Origin: Lutibacillus sp052034115
GTDB lineage: Bacteria > Actinomycetota > Actinomycetes > Actinomycetales > Dermatophilaceae
Direction: 5' to 3'
Length of the DNA stretch: 64,000 nucleotides
Assembly (NCBI GenBank): GCA_052034115.1
Contig: JBPOIZ010000005.1
Span: forward strand, 1-64,000
How positions within the stretch are numbered: the first letter of the stretch is position 1; each line of letters starts with the position of its first letter. Under the pieces are notes generated by a model. It was not told the DNA's origin, ran no database searches, and worked only from the letters and a program-made list of their open reading frames with translations. This document shows positions 26,756 to 35,512 of this stretch, piece after piece. A program made the translations under genes and the position numbers.

Positions 26756-27732
26756 CTCGCGGCCTGCAGGTCACGGCCCAGTTCGAGCGCGGCGGCCCCG
26801 AGGTGGGTCGCGGCGGGGAGGTCGGTCATGAGCAGCGGGGTCGAGCGCACCGTGAGGGACTCGGCATACCCGGTGCCGTCCGCGGGCAGATCGCCGGGGG
26901 CCACCAACCACCCGTCGAGGAAGTCCGCGTAGAGACCGGCGACGGCCTGCGGCGTCGCCGGCAGGCCGAGCGCCGCCAGGCAGGCGTCGGCATACCCACG
27001 GACCGGGCGGCCACCGACGATCGGGCTGACCCCCACGACCGGGGCTCCGGCGTCGCGCAGCGCCTCCCGGATGCCGGGAACTCCGAGGATCACCCCCACC
27101 GAGACGACGGGGTTGCTGGGCGGAAGGACGAGCAGGTCCGCCTGGGTGATCGCGTCCAGCACCCCGGGCGCGGGCTGCGCCCGGTCGATCCCGACGACGA
27201 CGAAGCGTTGCGCGGGCACCTCGGCGTGCCGCCGCACCCACCACTCCTGGAAGTGCACGGCTCGAGGCCCTTCACCCTCGTCGATGACCACGTGCGTCTC
27301 CACGGGGGAATCGGTCATCGGCAGCACGGTGATGCCGCGGCCGGGCAGCCCCCAGCGGGCGGCCAGGCGGGCCGTGACCTCGGACAACGTCCAGCCTTGG
27401 CCCAGCCACAGCGAGCGGGCGACATGCGTGCCCAGATCCAGGTCGCCGAGCCGGAACCAGTCGGGGGCAACGCCATACGCGCTCAGCTCGCCTTGGGTGG
27501 CGTAGCTCTCCTCGGCGCGTCCCCAGCCTTGGCCTTCGTGGACGGCGCCGCCGAGGGTGTAGAGCAACGTGTCGAGATCAGGGCAGACCCGCAGGCCGTA
27601 CAAGGTGATGTCGTCACCGGTGTTCCCGATGACAGTGATCGAGTGGTCACCGGGGCTCTGGGTCAGGGCTGCGGCGAGGCCACGGATGAACCTCGCCCCG
27701 CCGACTCCTCCGGCCAGCAGGGTGACGTTCAT
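26752..27732 (-). CDS. cofD: F420 precursor synthase: 2-phospho-L-lactate (or PEP) transferase
   Basis: Transfers the phospho-lactyl or phosphoenolpyruvyl moiety to Fo (FbiA in mycobacteria). The 326-residue protein opens NVTLLAGGVGGARFIRGLA, with GNTGDDITLYGLRVCPDLDT and LVLPPSNPVVSVGVILGVPG, all characteristic. ATG 27732 has GGAGG upstream. First gene of a cofD-cofE operon divergent from whiB, the arrangement known in Mycobacterium. The other F420 genes (fbiC, fbiD) are not in the window. Confidence 0.95.
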   Translation of the reverse strand: MNVTLLAGGVGGARFIRGLAAALTQSPGDHSITVIGNTGDDITLYGLRVCPDLDTLLYTLGGAVHEGQGWGRAEESYATQGELSAYGVAPDWFRLGDLDLGTHVARSLWLGQGWTLSEVTARLAARWGLPGRGITVLPMTDSPVETHVVIDEGEGPRAVHFQEWWVRRHAEVPAQRFVVVGIDRAQPAPGVLDAITQADLLVLPPSNPVVSVGVILGVPGIREALRDAGAPVVGVSPIVGGRPVRGYADACLAALGLPATPQAVAGLYADFLDGWLVAPGDLPADGTGYAESLTVRSTPLLMTDLPAATHLGAAALELGRDLQAAR

Positions 27733-27834
27733 GGGGCCTCCGGTCGCGGGTCGGGTGATGGCCGCGGGAGCTCGACCACCGTCCCCGCGTCTCTAGCACG
27801 TTCGCGGCATCGGCTGCAAATAGCAGATCACGGC

Positions 27835-27864
27835 TTGACGAACCGGGTATGACACGCGTGTAAT
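27835..27864 (+). promoter_or_regulatory. Strong housekeeping-type promoter upstream of whiB
   Basis: TTGACG at 27835-27840 and TGTAAT at 27859-27864 are separated by 18 bases, the best sigma-70-like match in the window. The spacer contains the palindrome ACACGCGTGT (27853-27862) and a GACAC at 27851; a second GACAC lies at 27899. GACAC is the core of the WhiA/WhiB target in Streptomyces. Expected start of transcription is near 27871, giving a leader of about 108 bases. Confidence 0.65.
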
Positions 27865-27978
27865 TCCACTATTGTTCTTTCGGTCCCCTCGGGGATCCGA
27901 CACACAGGTCCCACCTTGATCACGACAGCGGACCTGAGGACGAGCCGAGCTAGCAGCCCAAGCGTCAGGAGGAGAGTC

Positions 27979-28242
27979 GTGCACGAGCTGCAGCTGATCA
28001 TCACGGACGTCAGTCCCGGGGGGGAGCTGTCGTGGCAGGAACGTTCGCTGTGCGCCCAGACCGACCCGGAGGCCTTCTTCCCCGAGAAGGGTGGCTCCAC
28101 CCGCGAGGCCAAGAAGGTCTGCCTGTCCTGCGAGGTGAGGTCCGAATGCCTCGAGTACGCCCTAGGCAACGACGAACGCTTCGGCATCTGGGGCGGTCTG
28201 TCCGAGCGCGAACGACGCAAGCTGAAGAAGCGCGCCGTCTGA
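27979..28242 (+). CDS. whiB: WhiB-family iron-sulfur transcription factor (WhiB/WhiB2 type)
   Basis: A [4Fe-4S] regulator of cell division and septation genes, acting with WhiA in Streptomyces. The 87-residue protein has Cys25, Cys48, Cys51 and Cys57 in C-x22-C-x2-C-x5-C form, the G[I/V]WGG turn at 69-73, and basic tail RERRKLKKR. The stretch CAQTDPEAFFPEKGGS is typical of the WhiB2/WhmD subgroup. GTG 27979 is preceded by AGGAGGAG; an in-frame extension to 27916 has no ribosome-binding site and is probably leader. Divergent from cofD as in mycobacteria. Confidence 0.95.
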   Translation: MHELQLIITDVSPGGELSWQERSLCAQTDPEAFFPEKGGSTREAKKVCLSCEVRSECLEYALGNDERFGIWGGLSERERRKLKKRAV

Positions 28243-28273
28243 CGCGTCGGCGCCCGCCGCGCCGCGAGATCCC

Positions 28274-31200
28274 GTGACTGTCTCCGAAGCCCCCGCCCCC
28301 AGCGTCAGCGCTGTCCTCGTGGTGCGCGACGGGGCCCGGTGGCTCCCGGAGACCCTGGACGCCGTCGCCGGGCAGACCCGGCCACCGGACCGTCTCCTCA
28401 TCGTCGACCTGGCCTCCACGGATGGCTCGCGCGACATCGCCGCGGACCACGTGGGGATCCGCCGGGCTGTCGGCCTGGTGGAGGTGCGCCACGTCGCAGC
28501 GGCCCCGCGGTATGCCGCCGCCGTCGCCGACGCACTGCGCGACCCCGCCATGGCACCTGCGTGCGAGGACGGCGCCGCCGAGTGGGTCTGGCTGCTTCAC
28601 GACGACGGGGCGCCGGACCCAGACTGCCTGGCCCGGCTGCTCACCGCCGTCGGCCGATCGCCTTCGGTCGGGGTGGCCGGCCCGAAGATCGTCCGCTGGG
28701 AGGACCCCCGAACGCTGGTCGAGGTCGGCGTCCAGCTGACTCGCGCCGGGCGCCGGATCTCCTCGCCGCATCCGGGTGAACGCGATCAGGGGCAGTATGA
28801 CGCGCGCGCCGACGTCATCGCCGTCGCGACGAACGGCATGCTGGTGCGCCGGGATGTCTACGACGAGCTCGGCGGGCTCGATGCGGGCTTCGGCCCGCTC
28901 GGTGTCGATGTGGACTTCGGGTGGCGCGCCCAACTCGACGGGCATCGAGTCGTCGTGGTCCCATCCGCCCGGATGCGCGAGGCGTCCGCCTCGGCCACCG
29001 GTGACCGCGAGGGTGCCCCGTCGTTGCGTGGGTCGGAGCGGGCTCGGCGCGTCGCGGCCCGACGGGTAGCGTTGGCCCGCTGCTCCTGGTGGACGATGCC
29101 TCTGCTCGGCGTGTGGATCGCCATCAGCTCGGTCGTCGGGTTCTCGGCCCTCCTGCTCCTCAAACGCCCCCGGCATGCGTGGGCCGAGCTCGGCGACCTC
29201 GTGGCACTCGCGGCCCCAGCCCGGATCCTGCGGTCCAGATGGCAGGCCCGTCGCCTGCGCCAGGTCTCGCCACGGCACCTTCATGGCCTGTTCGTCAGCA
29301 CTGGCGCGGCCATTCGCCAGACCTGGGACGCCGTCCAGGAGGCTCTCACCCCGTCGTGGACCGCGGAACGACGGGCCAGTGCGGCCCAGCTCCGTCCGGT
29401 GGAGAGCGGGCCGGTGGCCGAAGAGGCCGAGGACCTGCACGTGCTGCCGGCCTCGCTGCCGCGGCGCGTGCTGACCAACCCCGGCGTCCTGGTGACCCTG
29501 GCGGCCGCCGCCGCATCGGCAGTGCTCTGGCGGGTGGCCATCGCCGACGGTGCCTTCGGGCCGACAGGTCGAGGCATGGCCGGCGGTGAGCTCTTCGCGG
29601 TCACCACGAACTCTGCGGGGCTCTGGCAGAGCGCCCAGGACAGCTGGCACGGTGCAGGGCTTGGTGGCCCGGGCGCTGCACGTCCCTTCCTGGGGTTGTT
29701 GGCGGGCCTGACCTGGCTGGCGGAGTGGGTCCCCGGCGTCGGCACCGGCCGATCTCCGGCGGCGGTCACCATTGCCTGGACGCTCCTGCTCGCCATACCC
29801 GCGGCGGCTGTGGTCGCCTACCTCGCCGGGCGGGTGGCGACCACTCGCCGTTGGCCGCGCGCCCTCATCGCCTTGCTGTGGGCCGGCGCCCCGGTCGGGC
29901 TGGTGGCGCTTTCTCAAGGCCGAGTGGCGGCGGTGCTCGCCCACGTCCTGCTCCCAGCTGTTGTGGCCGGGTTCGTGCGGGTCTGCGAGCGGTCGGCCAC
30001 TGCGACCGCGACCTTCGCGACCGCCTTGGGGATCGGGTTGATCGGTGCCTGCGTCCCGATCTATCTGGCCGTCGGCGCGCTCGCCGCCCTCGTGCTGCTC
30101 GCCGTCGGCCCCGGGGCTGGCCGCCGCTGGCGTGCGCTGGTCCTGCTCGTCGTGCCGACCGCTCTCATGGGGCCGTGGGTCCGCCAGGTCTGGGAGGACC
30201 CGGCGGCCCTGCTCGGCGCGCCCGGATTGCTCCAGGCGACGGGCTGGGGACAACCCGGCACGCATTGGGCCCTGGCTCTGGCTCGCCTGGAGCTGCCGAC
30301 GACGGTTTTCCCCTACCTGCTCGTGCCGCTCGCCGTGCCGGTGGTGGCGGCGCTGGTCTGGCCCCGCCGTGGCCGGGCGTCGGCGATGGCCACGACGGGG
30401 ATGGGGCTGCTGGCTTCGCTCGGTCTCGGCCTGGCCGCAATGGCCCCGTTGGTGCGTGTCGGCGACCTGCGCACCGCCGATGGGACGATGACCCCGGCGT
30501 CGAGCTGGGCGGGCATCGGGCTGGAGGTCTACACCGTCGCGGTGGCCGGTCTTGCCCTGGTCGGACTGAGTGTGTGGAGCAGCCACGTGGGCGGGCGCCC
30601 AGCCGTTCGGGCATCGCTGCGGGCCGGGTCCGTCGTGGTGGGCCTCTGCGTCGCTGCGGCGACGGCCGGCGGGGTGTGGATGCACGATGTTCAACCGCGA
30701 CCGGTGGGGGCCGATGCCGTGCCCGCCGTCGCCACCGAGTCCGCGAACGGTCCGACCGGCAGCCGGCTGCTCACCGTGACGCTGAGTGCCGACGCGGTCG
30801 TCTACCGACTCGAGGGCCGAGAGCCCGCTGCCCTTCAGCGGGGTCTGGTGGAACCCCAAACGGCGCCGGACCCGGTTGTCGAGGCGTTGGTTCGCCGCAT
30901 CGTCGGTCCCGGCTCGGCCGGCGCCGACCTGTCCGCTGGATTGGCACAGGAGGGGATCACCTTCGTCGGGGTCAGTGGCGAAGGCGACGCAGAGATCGCC
31001 CGCCGACTCGATGCCACCGAGGGGCTGGCCCGACTCGGGGCAACCACCGGGCAGGTGCTGTGGCGGGTCGCCGCCGGACCGGCAGCCGACGACCCGACCC
31101 GGTCGGTGCCCCCGGCGCGATTGCTGCTGACGGATGCCGACGGCGGGGTCCAGGCTGACGTGCCGATGCAGGGGGCGCACAGCTCGACGTCGGTGCAGCT

Positions 31201-31477
31201 GCCCGCCTCGGCCGGTGAGCGTCGACTTCGCGTCGCCGAATCCTTGGGGTGGGCGCAGCACGCGGTCGTGGCCGCCGACGGGCGCACCTTGACCGCTGTG
31301 CCGGTCGGCGACCGGCCGACCTATCGGCTGCCCACGGGTGCCTTCCGGCTGGACGTCTCGGTCCCTCCCGCGGACCCGTGGTGGCTGCGTTCGCAACTGG
31401 CGCTGCTCGGCGTGGTGGTCTTTCTCGCCGTCCCGTTCGGATCGCGGCGGTCCCGACTGCGGGGGTTCGTGGGATGA
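28274..31477 (+). CDS. Very large membrane glycosyltransferase (GT2 plus membrane and periplasmic parts)
   Basis: 1067 residues. Residues 10-260 form a GT-A domain (VSAVLVVRDGARWLPETLDA, LHDDGAPDPDCLARL, GVDVDFGWRAQLDGHRV). About a dozen hydrophobic segments between residues 270 and 800 follow, then a soluble, presumably extracytoplasmic region (about 800-1030) and one last segment before RRSRLRG. It starts GTG 28274, 31 bases after whiB, and is coupled by ATGA to the DUF5719 gene. This GT2-DUF5719 pair next to whiB and manB is conserved in actinobacteria. Probably acts in envelope glycan or protein glycosylation; substrate unknown. Confidence 0.85.
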   Translation: MTVSEAPAPSVSAVLVVRDGARWLPETLDAVAGQTRPPDRLLIVDLASTDGSRDIAADHVGIRRAVGLVEVRHVAAAPRYAAAVADALRDPAMAPACEDGAAEWVWLLHDDGAPDPDCLARLLTAVGRSPSVGVAGPKIVRWEDPRTLVEVGVQLTRAGRRISSPHPGERDQGQYDARADVIAVATNGMLVRRDVYDELGGLDAGFGPLGVDVDFGWRAQLDGHRVVVVPSARMREASASATGDREGAPSLRGSERARRVAARRVALARCSWWTMPLLGVWIAISSVVGFSALLLLKRPRHAWAELGDLVALAAPARILRSRWQARRLRQVSPRHLHGLFVSTGAAIRQTWDAVQEALTPSWTAERRASAAQLRPVESGPVAEEAEDLHVLPASLPRRVLTNPGVLVTLAAAAASAVLWRVAIADGAFGPTGRGMAGGELFAVTTNSAGLWQSAQDSWHGAGLGGPGAARPFLGLLAGLTWLAEWVPGVGTGRSPAAVTIAWTLLLAIPAAAVVAYLAGRVATTRRWPRALIALLWAGAPVGLVALSQGRVAAVLAHVLLPAVVAGFVRVCERSATATATFATALGIGLIGACVPIYLAVGALAALVLLAVGPGAGRRWRALVLLVVPTALMGPWVRQVWEDPAALLGAPGLLQATGWGQPGTHWALALARLELPTTVFPYLLVPLAVPVVAALVWPRRGRASAMATTGMGLLASLGLGLAAMAPLVRVGDLRTADGTMTPASSWAGIGLEVYTVAVAGLALVGLSVWSSHVGGRPAVRASLRAGSVVVGLCVAAATAGGVWMHDVQPRPVGADAVPAVATESANGPTGSRLLTVTLSADAVVYRLEGREPAALQRGLVEPQTAPDPVVEALVRRIVGPGSAGADLSAGLAQEGITFVGVSGEGDAEIARRLDATEGLARLGATTGQVLWRVAAGPAADDPTRSVPPARLLLTDADGGVQADVPMQGAHSSTSVQLPASAGERRLRVAESLGWAQHAVVAADGRTLTAVPVGDRPTYRLPTGAFRLDVSVPPADPWWLRSQLALLGVVVFLAVPFGSRRSRLRGFVG

Positions 31478-32976
31478 AGCCACTCTGGTGGGGGATCGGC
31501 CGAGTCGTGGGAGTCGTCGGGCTAGCCGTCGGGGTGCTCGTTGGTGTTGCCTCCGTGCCCCCGTTGCAGTTGTCCAGCCTTCCGGCGCCGGAACCGTCGC
31601 CCAGCGCGGGCCCGTCGCTCGTGCCGGTGACCAGCACCGTGCTGTTGTGCCCCGGACCGCAGACGGAGGGTTTGGCGGGAGTGCCCGTCACGAGCGGCGT
31701 CACGACCGTGTACGCCGCGTCCGTGCCCGACGACCTCCTCCCTGAGGACCTTCGGTCGGCCGCGCTGGCCAGCGGTGGGGTCACCACCTTGCCTGGCGGG
31801 GCAGTGCTGGCCAAGGTCCCCGCTCCGGGTCGGCGCACCCAAGCGGTGGTCAAGGGCGCAGTCGGCGCGCAGGTCCTCAGCGAGGGCGGTGCTCCCGGCC
31901 TGGTGGCAACTCAGACCTTCGTCGCCGCCCAGGGAGACACCCGCGCCTTGGCGGGCACGGTCTGCCGCCCGCCGGCAGCCGAGCACTGGCTTATGGCCGG
32001 CGGGTCCGACCCCACCCGCCGGGAGCGGCTCGTGCTGGTGAACTCGGGCGCCAACCCGGTCTCGGTTCGCGTCGACGTCCATGGCACGGCGGGGTTGCTC
32101 CCCACGAGTTCGTCCGACGCCGTCACCGTCCCGGCCGGCGGTCGCAGCTCAGTGCTCCTCGATGCCCTGGTCCCCCAGGAGGCGTCGCCCGCCGTGCATG
32201 TCGTGGCGACCGGGGGAACCGTCGGGGCCGTGCTCGACGATGCCTGGATCGTCAAGGCCACCGGCCGGGGAGCCGACGATTCGTCGTCGACCGCGCCCCC
32301 CTCGACCGACCTCGTCGTCCCGGCAGCCCTCGGCAAGGCGACCACCCTGCGCGTCTCCGTGCCGGGGAACTCACCAGCCGACGTCCAGGTCCGGGTCCTG
32401 ACCCCCGATGGACCTCGGACACTGCCGTCAGGTGGGGTCGTCAAGGTGGCCGGGGGAGCGACGAAGGACATCTCGCTGGCCGCCGTGACCGATGCGGTCT
32501 TCGCCATCCAGGTGCGCAGCAGTGAACCAGTCGTTGCCGCCGCCATGGTGCAGCGGTTTGCGACGGTGGAGCCCGGCACGCCGGCCGCCGCGACCCCCGC
32601 TGATCTGGCCTGGGTGCCCGCCGTGCCGGCGCTGACCGACCTCGGCGGCGTGGCACTCGGCCCGTCCCCGAACCCCGATGGTGCCGCAGACCTCGTCCTG
32701 TCGAGCACCCAAGGGGCCACCACGGTCCGAGTCACCACCGTCGTCAAGGGGGTGGCGACGACGAAGCGGGTCACCGTGCCAGAGGCCGGCTCGGTGAGGG
32801 TGTCTGCGGCTGCGGCGAGCGAGATCTGGGTTCAGCCCCAGGGGGGCCAGGTCTTCGCAGCGGTCATCGCCGGCCGACGTGGCGTCAGCGACCTGGTGAC
32901 CGTGCTGCCGGTTGTCGACCTTCAGCTCCGGGCGCCGGAGGTGGTCCTCCGGGCCGACGATCAGAACGTCTCGTAG
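31474..32976 (+). CDS. DUF5719 family exported protein
   Basis: A 500-residue protein with an N-terminal membrane/signal segment (IGRVVGVVGLAVGVLVGVAS) and a long beta-rich Thr/Val/Ala-rich extracytoplasmic part. The start ATG 31474 overlaps the membrane glycosyltransferase stop (ATGA). Function unknown; obligate neighbour of that enzyme in related genomes, so it may be its partner on the outer face. Its 3' end overlaps the next, convergent gene by 16 bp. Confidence 0.8.
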   Translation: MKPLWWGIGRVVGVVGLAVGVLVGVASVPPLQLSSLPAPEPSPSAGPSLVPVTSTVLLCPGPQTEGLAGVPVTSGVTTVYAASVPDDLLPEDLRSAALASGGVTTLPGGAVLAKVPAPGRRTQAVVKGAVGAQVLSEGGAPGLVATQTFVAAQGDTRALAGTVCRPPAAEHWLMAGGSDPTRRERLVLVNSGANPVSVRVDVHGTAGLLPTSSSDAVTVPAGGRSSVLLDALVPQEASPAVHVVATGGTVGAVLDDAWIVKATGRGADDSSSTAPPSTDLVVPAALGKATTLRVSVPGNSPADVQVRVLTPDGPRTLPSGGVVKVAGGATKDISLAAVTDAVFAIQVRSSEPVVAAAMVQRFATVEPGTPAAATPADLAWVPAVPALTDLGGVALGPSPNPDGAADLVLSSTQGATTVRVTTVVKGVATTKRVTVPEAGSVRVSAAAASEIWVQPQGGQVFAAVIAGRRGVSDLVTVLPVVDLQLRAPEVVLRADDQNVS

Positions 32977-33416
32977 TCGGGGTCGAGGTCTTCGGGTCCG
33001 ATGCCGAGCATGCCGGCGAGTTGCTCGGTGAGCACGTGCAACACCAGGGCCGCCAACTCGGCGTCGCCGTGGACCCGCGTGGCCACCGGACGCCGGTAGA
33101 TCACCACCCGGTGCGGAGCCGATGCCGTCGCCGGGAACACCCGGCCCAAAGAGACCTGTCGGTGCTCCCAGGGGGCCGGATCGCTCGGCGGCACCTCCTC
33201 GACCGCGAGCTCCATCGGCGGGAAGGGTCGCCCCCACCGACTTTCCAGCCGTGCCACCGCGTCGAGAACGATCTCGTCGAACTCGGCCGCGCGGCTGAGC
33301 ATCGCTGGAACGGGTGGCCAGGCCAGGGGTCCGCGGATGCCTCGTCCCCGGCGGTCCCGGAGCGGACCGCCCCGCGGGGGCACCGACGCGGCTGCGGTCC
33401 GGCGCGCTGTGGGCAT
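32961..33416 (-). CDS. Zincin-like (DUF1025-type) protein lacking the zinc motif
   Basis: A 151-residue protein at the position of mycobacterial Rv3259. The core FDEIVLDAVARLESRWGRPF, VVIYRRPV and the C-terminal DPDYETF fit the minimal zincin-like family. Where other family members have HExxH, this protein reads LTEQLAGML, so the first His is Thr and the second is missing; zinc hydrolysis is unlikely. ATG 33416 lies six bases after a TAGAGT hexamer, a leaderless start. Confidence 0.75.
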   Translation of the reverse strand: MPTARRTAAASVPPRGGPLRDRRGRGIRGPLAWPPVPAMLSRAAEFDEIVLDAVARLESRWGRPFPPMELAVEEVPPSDPAPWEHRQVSLGRVFPATASAPHRVVIYRRPVATRVHGDAELAALVLHVLTEQLAGMLGIGPEDLDPDYETF

Positions 33417-33422
33417 GGTGGA

Positions 33423-33428
33423 ACTCTA
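33423..33428 (-). promoter_or_regulatory. -10 hexamer of the leaderless zincin-like gene
   Basis: TAGAGT on the minus strand, six bases before ATG 33416. It is the mirror partner of the TAGAGT that serves the divergent DUF3499 gene. Confidence 0.55.
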
Positions 33429-33473
33429 GGCGCTCGTCCGGCGCGCCGCGGGAAGGGGCCCGGCGCCCCCGGC

Positions 33474-33479
33474 TAGAGT
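33474..33479 (+). promoter_or_regulatory. -10 hexamer of the leaderless DUF3499 gene
   Basis: TAGAGT, six bases before GTG 33486, no ribosome-binding site. Confidence 0.55.
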
Positions 33480-33485
33480 CCACCC

Positions 33486-33821
33486 GTGGGACTGAAACGG
33501 CGGTGCTCGAAGGCCGGTTGTGCGGGGCCTGCCGTTGCCACGCTCACCTACGTCTATGCCGACTCCACCGTGGTCCTCGGGCCCTTGGCCACCTACGCCG
33601 AACCGCACACCTACGATCTGTGCGCGGTCCACGCCGAGCGGCTGACGGCACCTCGCGGGTGGGACATCGTGCGACTGCCTGGCGAGTTCGTCGCACCACC
33701 GCCGAGCAGCGACGATTTGCTCGCCTTGGCCGATGCGGTCCGCGACGTCGGGCGGTCCACGGCGCCGGACCAGGCGCCGGTGGCGGGACGACCCCATCTG
33801 CGCGTCGTGCGGGACGCCTGA
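33486..33821 (+). CDS. DUF3499 family protein
   Basis: A 111-residue actinobacterial protein. The N-terminus RRCSKAGCAGPAVATLTYVY with two Cys, and LCAVHAERLTAPRGW, give C..C and C..H pairs that suggest a small zinc-ribbon. It ends HLRVVRDA. Function unknown; conserved between the zincin-like gene and manB (Rv3258c position). The GTG start follows a -10 hexamer directly. Confidence 0.88.
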   Translation: MGLKRRCSKAGCAGPAVATLTYVYADSTVVLGPLATYAEPHTYDLCAVHAERLTAPRGWDIVRLPGEFVAPPPSSDDLLALADAVRDVGRSTAPDQAPVAGRPHLRVVRDA

Positions 33822-33839
33822 GCGGCTCGGCCGCTCGGG

Positions 33840-33845
33840 TAGGGT
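33840..33845 (+). promoter_or_regulatory. -10 hexamer of the leaderless manB transcript
   Basis: TAGGGT, 7 bases before ATG 33853, with no ribosome-binding site between. Confidence 0.55.
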
Positions 33846-33852
33846 CCTTCTC

Positions 33853-35292
33853 ATGCCTGGCCACCCGCTCGCCGAGATCGTCAAGGCGTATGACGTCCGC
33901 GGCGTCGTGCCCGACCAGCTCGACGGACCGACCGTCGCAGCGCTCGGCGCAGCCTTCGCCGACGTCATCGCGCGTCCAGATGGTGCGTCAGCCATCGTTA
34001 TCGGCCATGACATGCGTCCGTCCTCGCCACAGTTGGCCGCCGCCTTTGCCGAGGGGGCTGCCGGGCGCGGCCTGGACGTCCTGCTCCTGGGGCTGACCTC
34101 GACCGACGGGTTGTACTACGCCAGCGGCGCGCTCGACCTGCCGGGGGTCATGCTCACCGCCAGCCACAACCCGGCGCAGTACAACGGCCTGAAGATGTGC
34201 CGATCCCAGGCCCGCCCGATCAGCCTTGACACCGGCTTGGCGCAGGTCCGGGACATGGCCCTGCGCCTCCTCGACGGAGAACAGGTGCCGGCTCGGACCG
34301 CGGGGGTCATCCGGCAGCGCGACATCACCGCCGAGTACGCGACCTACCTGCGGGGGTTGGTCGACCTGCGTGGGATCCGGCCGCTGCGCGTCGTCGTCGA
34401 CGCGGGCAACGGGATGGCCGGGCTGACCGTCCCGACGGTTCTGACCGACGCGGGCGGGCTGGATGCGCTGCCCGTGATCGTCGAGCCGATGTACTTCGAA
34501 CTGGACGGGACGTTCCCCAACCACGAGGCGAATCCGCTCGAGCCGGAGAACCTGCGTGACCTACAACGTGAAGTCCTTGCCCGGGGAGCCGACCTGGGCC
34601 TGGCCTTCGACGGTGACGCGGATCGCTGCTTCGTGGTGGACGAACGCGGCGCCCCGGTGAACCCGTCCGCGATCACCGCCATGGTGGCGCGACGTGAGAT
34701 CGCCCGGGAGGCTGCCGCGGGCGTCGACCCGGCGTCGGTGCGCATCGTCTACAACGTCATCTCCTCCGCTGCCGTGCCCGAGGTCGTCGCCGAATCGGGC
34801 GGCGTCGGGGTCCGCACCCGCGTCGGTCACTCGTTCATCAAGGCGGTGATGGCGCAGGAGGGCGCCGTCTTCGGCGGTGAGCACTCCGCCCACTACTACT
34901 TCCGGGACTTCTGGTTCGCAGATACCGGAATGCTCGCGGCGATGCACGTGATGGCGGCGCTGGGCTCACAGCCGTTGCCGCTGTCGCAGCTGGTCGCCGA
35001 ATACGACCGGTATGTCGCGTCGGGGGAGATCAACAGCCGGGTCGATGACGTCCCGGCCGCTGCAGGACGGATCCGCGCCTGGGCGCAGGATCGGGGTCTG
35101 GCGATCGACGAGCTCGACGGGCTGACCTGCACGGCAGGCGACCCCTCGGGTGACCAGCGGGCCCTGTGGTGGGTCAACGTGCGGGCAAGCAACACCGAGC
35201 CGCTGCTGCGGCTCAATGTCGAGGCGCGCGATCGCGCCACCATGGAGGGAGTGCGGGACGAGGCGCTCGCGCTCATCCGGGAAGGTTCATGA
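33853..35292 (+). CDS. manB: Phosphomannomutase/phosphoglucomutase
   Basis: Interconverts mannose-6-P and mannose-1-P (and the glucose forms), supplying GDP-mannose for glycans. The 479-residue protein has TASHNP with the phospho-Ser104, the metal loop DGDADR at 253-258, GEHSAHYYFRDFWFADTGM for sugar binding and the C-terminal RASNTEPLLRLNVEA phosphate loop. ATG 33853 sits 7 bases after TAGGGT. Coupled by ATGA to a Trm112-like gene. Confidence 0.95.
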   Translation: MPGHPLAEIVKAYDVRGVVPDQLDGPTVAALGAAFADVIARPDGASAIVIGHDMRPSSPQLAAAFAEGAAGRGLDVLLLGLTSTDGLYYASGALDLPGVMLTASHNPAQYNGLKMCRSQARPISLDTGLAQVRDMALRLLDGEQVPARTAGVIRQRDITAEYATYLRGLVDLRGIRPLRVVVDAGNGMAGLTVPTVLTDAGGLDALPVIVEPMYFELDGTFPNHEANPLEPENLRDLQREVLARGADLGLAFDGDADRCFVVDERGAPVNPSAITAMVARREIAREAAAGVDPASVRIVYNVISSAAVPEVVAESGGVGVRTRVGHSFIKAVMAQEGAVFGGEHSAHYYFRDFWFADTGMLAAMHVMAALGSQPLPLSQLVAEYDRYVASGEINSRVDDVPAAAGRIRAWAQDRGLAIDELDGLTCTAGDPSGDQRALWWVNVRASNTEPLLRLNVEARDRATMEGVRDEALALIREGS

Positions 35293-35498
35293 TCATGGCG
35301 ATTCCGGGCATCGAGCCGTGGCTGCGGGAGATCCTGCGGTGCCCACGGTGTCACGCCGAGTTGCTCGATGGAGTGGGGCCTGACGGTGCGGCCGAACTGG
35401 TCTGCGGCGGTGTCTCGTGCGGTCTGGCCTACCGGGTCGACGACGGCATACCGGTGTTGCTCGTCGAGGAGGGCCGGCCACCGCGCAAGGCCGACTGA
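35289..35498 (+). CDS. Trm112-like zinc-ribbon protein
   Basis: A 69-residue protein with CPRCHAELL near the N-terminus, a second Cys pair in LVCGGVSCGLAYRV, and the Trm112 ending DDGIPVLLVEE. Such proteins activate methyltransferases or fold as stand-alone zinc modules; the bacterial role is unclear. ATG 35289 overlaps the manB stop (ATGA); ATG 35295 is a second option. Confidence 0.85.
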   Translation: MIMAIPGIEPWLREILRCPRCHAELLDGVGPDGAAELVCGGVSCGLAYRVDDGIPVLLVEEGRPPRKAD

Positions 35499-35512
35499 CC
35501 CTCGAGCGCCGC

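Noticed and set aside
28010..31483. 1157-codon open frame antisense to the membrane glycosyltransferase
   Set aside because: Its translation is Arg/Gly/Pro/His-rich low complexity without any motif, while the opposite strand codes a clear GT2 membrane enzyme. High GC makes such shadows common.
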